A stretch of 49,471 bases of DNA, from assembly GCA_011391695.1 (NCBI GenBank), contig JAABQB010000021.1:1-49471 (forward strand). The letters are read 5' to 3'. Position numbers and translations under genes: made by a program. The notes under the pieces are model-generated. The model did not search any database and was not told the DNA's origin. It was given only the letters and a program-made list of their open reading frames with translations. Within the stretch, counting starts at the first letter, position 1. Every line of letters starts with the position of its first letter. The DNA comes from Desulfobacteraceae bacterium (lineage in GTDB: Bacteria; Desulfobacterota; Desulfobacteria; Desulfobacterales; RPRI01). Positions 49,082 through 49,471 of this stretch are shown here, piece after piece.

Positions 49082-49471
49082 GTGAACACATTAAAAGATT
49101 TCTATAACCGGCATCGGCGGAAATTTTTGACTTACCTCATTCGACGCTCGGGTGATTATCAATTGGCCTGTGACATCATGCAGGAGAGCTTTATTCGTCT
49201 TTATGAAAAGTACACTGCGGAAAACTATACACCGCAGTTGCTGTACACGATCGGCAGGAACCTTGTGCTTGATTCGCTGCGCAGGAGGAAATGGAATCCA
49301 ACTGCTTTCGAGGATAATGACCAACCTGTCGAAAGCAAAGAAGAGCACTATTTCATGGTGCGTGACGAGTATCGTCGAGTGTTGACTGCTATGCAGCAGC
49401 TTGAGGATGACGAAAGAGACCTGCTTTCTCTAGTTGTGAGCAGTGAAATATCCTATCGTGAGCTGGCGAAA
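49082..49471 (+). CDS. ECF-type RNA polymerase sigma factor, 5' part
   Basis: The frame is open to the window edge (130 codons). Region 2 is clear: LTYLIRRSGDYQLACDIMQE, SFIRLYEKY, LLYTIGRNLVLDSLRRRKW, with the DIMQESF core-binding and RNLVLDSLRR promoter-recognition segments. Region 4 begins with VLTAMQQLEDDERDLLSLVV and ISYRELAK and is cut off. The start is GTG at 49082, as no better codon is seen; there is no obvious ribosome binding site. ECF factors usually respond to an anti-sigma factor encoded next to them, here outside the window. Confidence 0.88.
   Translation, partial: MNTLKDFYNRHRRKFLTYLIRRSGDYQLACDIMQESFIRLYEKYTAENYTPQLLYTIGRNLVLDSLRRRKWNPTAFEDNDQPVESKEEHYFMVRDEYRRVLTAMQQLEDDERDLLSLVVSSEISYRELAK

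Overview
The window looks like a chromosomal segment of an anaerobic, probably sulfate-reducing member of the Desulfobacterota. This is an inference from gene content: hybrid cluster protein and flavodiiron protein, a CGAxxG-type (seleno)protein, an exosortase E/VPEID-CTERM relic, many tyrosine-recombinase and toxin-antitoxin remnants, and many short dispersed repeats in the spacers. No rRNA or other strong taxonomic marker is present.

Layout. 1-2.8 kb: 3' end of a DUF3368 PIN-like toxin, a decayed exosortase E, an AbiEii-type toxin-antitoxin pair and, on the other strand, a small VPEID-CTERM protein that is the expected exosortase E substrate. 3.4-9.9 kb: CorA; a lone periplasmic binding protein followed by a CHASE3/PAS histidine kinase and a NarL-type regulator; a TPR protein. 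10.2-27.6 kb is mostly housekeeping: tRNA-Ala(GGC), a PpiD-type foldase between two small zinc-ribbon genes, PiT phosphate permease with DUF47 partner, a UvrD-type helicase, a histone H1-like protein, tsaB-lon, prepilin peptidase, cold shock protein, prfC, a UbiE-type methyltransferase and a SWIM zinc-finger protein.

28.2-37.7 kb is the most unusual part, an integron-like cassette region. Six candidate attC sites (five clear, one weaker) follow the genes for TerC, a KefB-type antiporter, ChrA, a methyltransferase, a cupin and a C_GCAxxG_C_C protein. In five cassettes the core site at the start is the exact reverse complement of the core site just after the gene, as expected for integron cassettes; ChrA fits with a one-base bulge. 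No integron integrase of the IntI type is present. Instead a 278-aa Xer/phage-type tyrosine recombinase lies divergent to the cassettes, exactly where IntI would lie, and two further repeat families (called X and Y here) recur at the array borders. The last cassette gene has an in-frame UGA at the position of the first conserved Cys, followed by a SECIS-like hairpin, so it probably encodes a selenoprotein.

37.9-45.8 kb is G+C-richer and holds a nitrosative/oxidative stress block (hcp, a duplicated Cys-motif protein, a cupin-monooxygenase fusion, flavodiiron protein) and a MacAB/DevBCA-like efflux operon. FNR/DNR-like palindromes precede the cupin gene and the efflux operon. 45.8-47.4 kb is a gene graveyard (NodT-type outer membrane lipoprotein, ATPase C-terminus, trpB C-terminus). 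47.6 kb to the end: HIT protein, an AbrB/RelE-type toxin-antitoxin pair, and the start of an ECF sigma factor cut by the window edge.

Spacers carry at least three MITE-like inverted-repeat families and several degenerate word repeats. I saw no CRISPR array, rRNA, or intact transposase gene.
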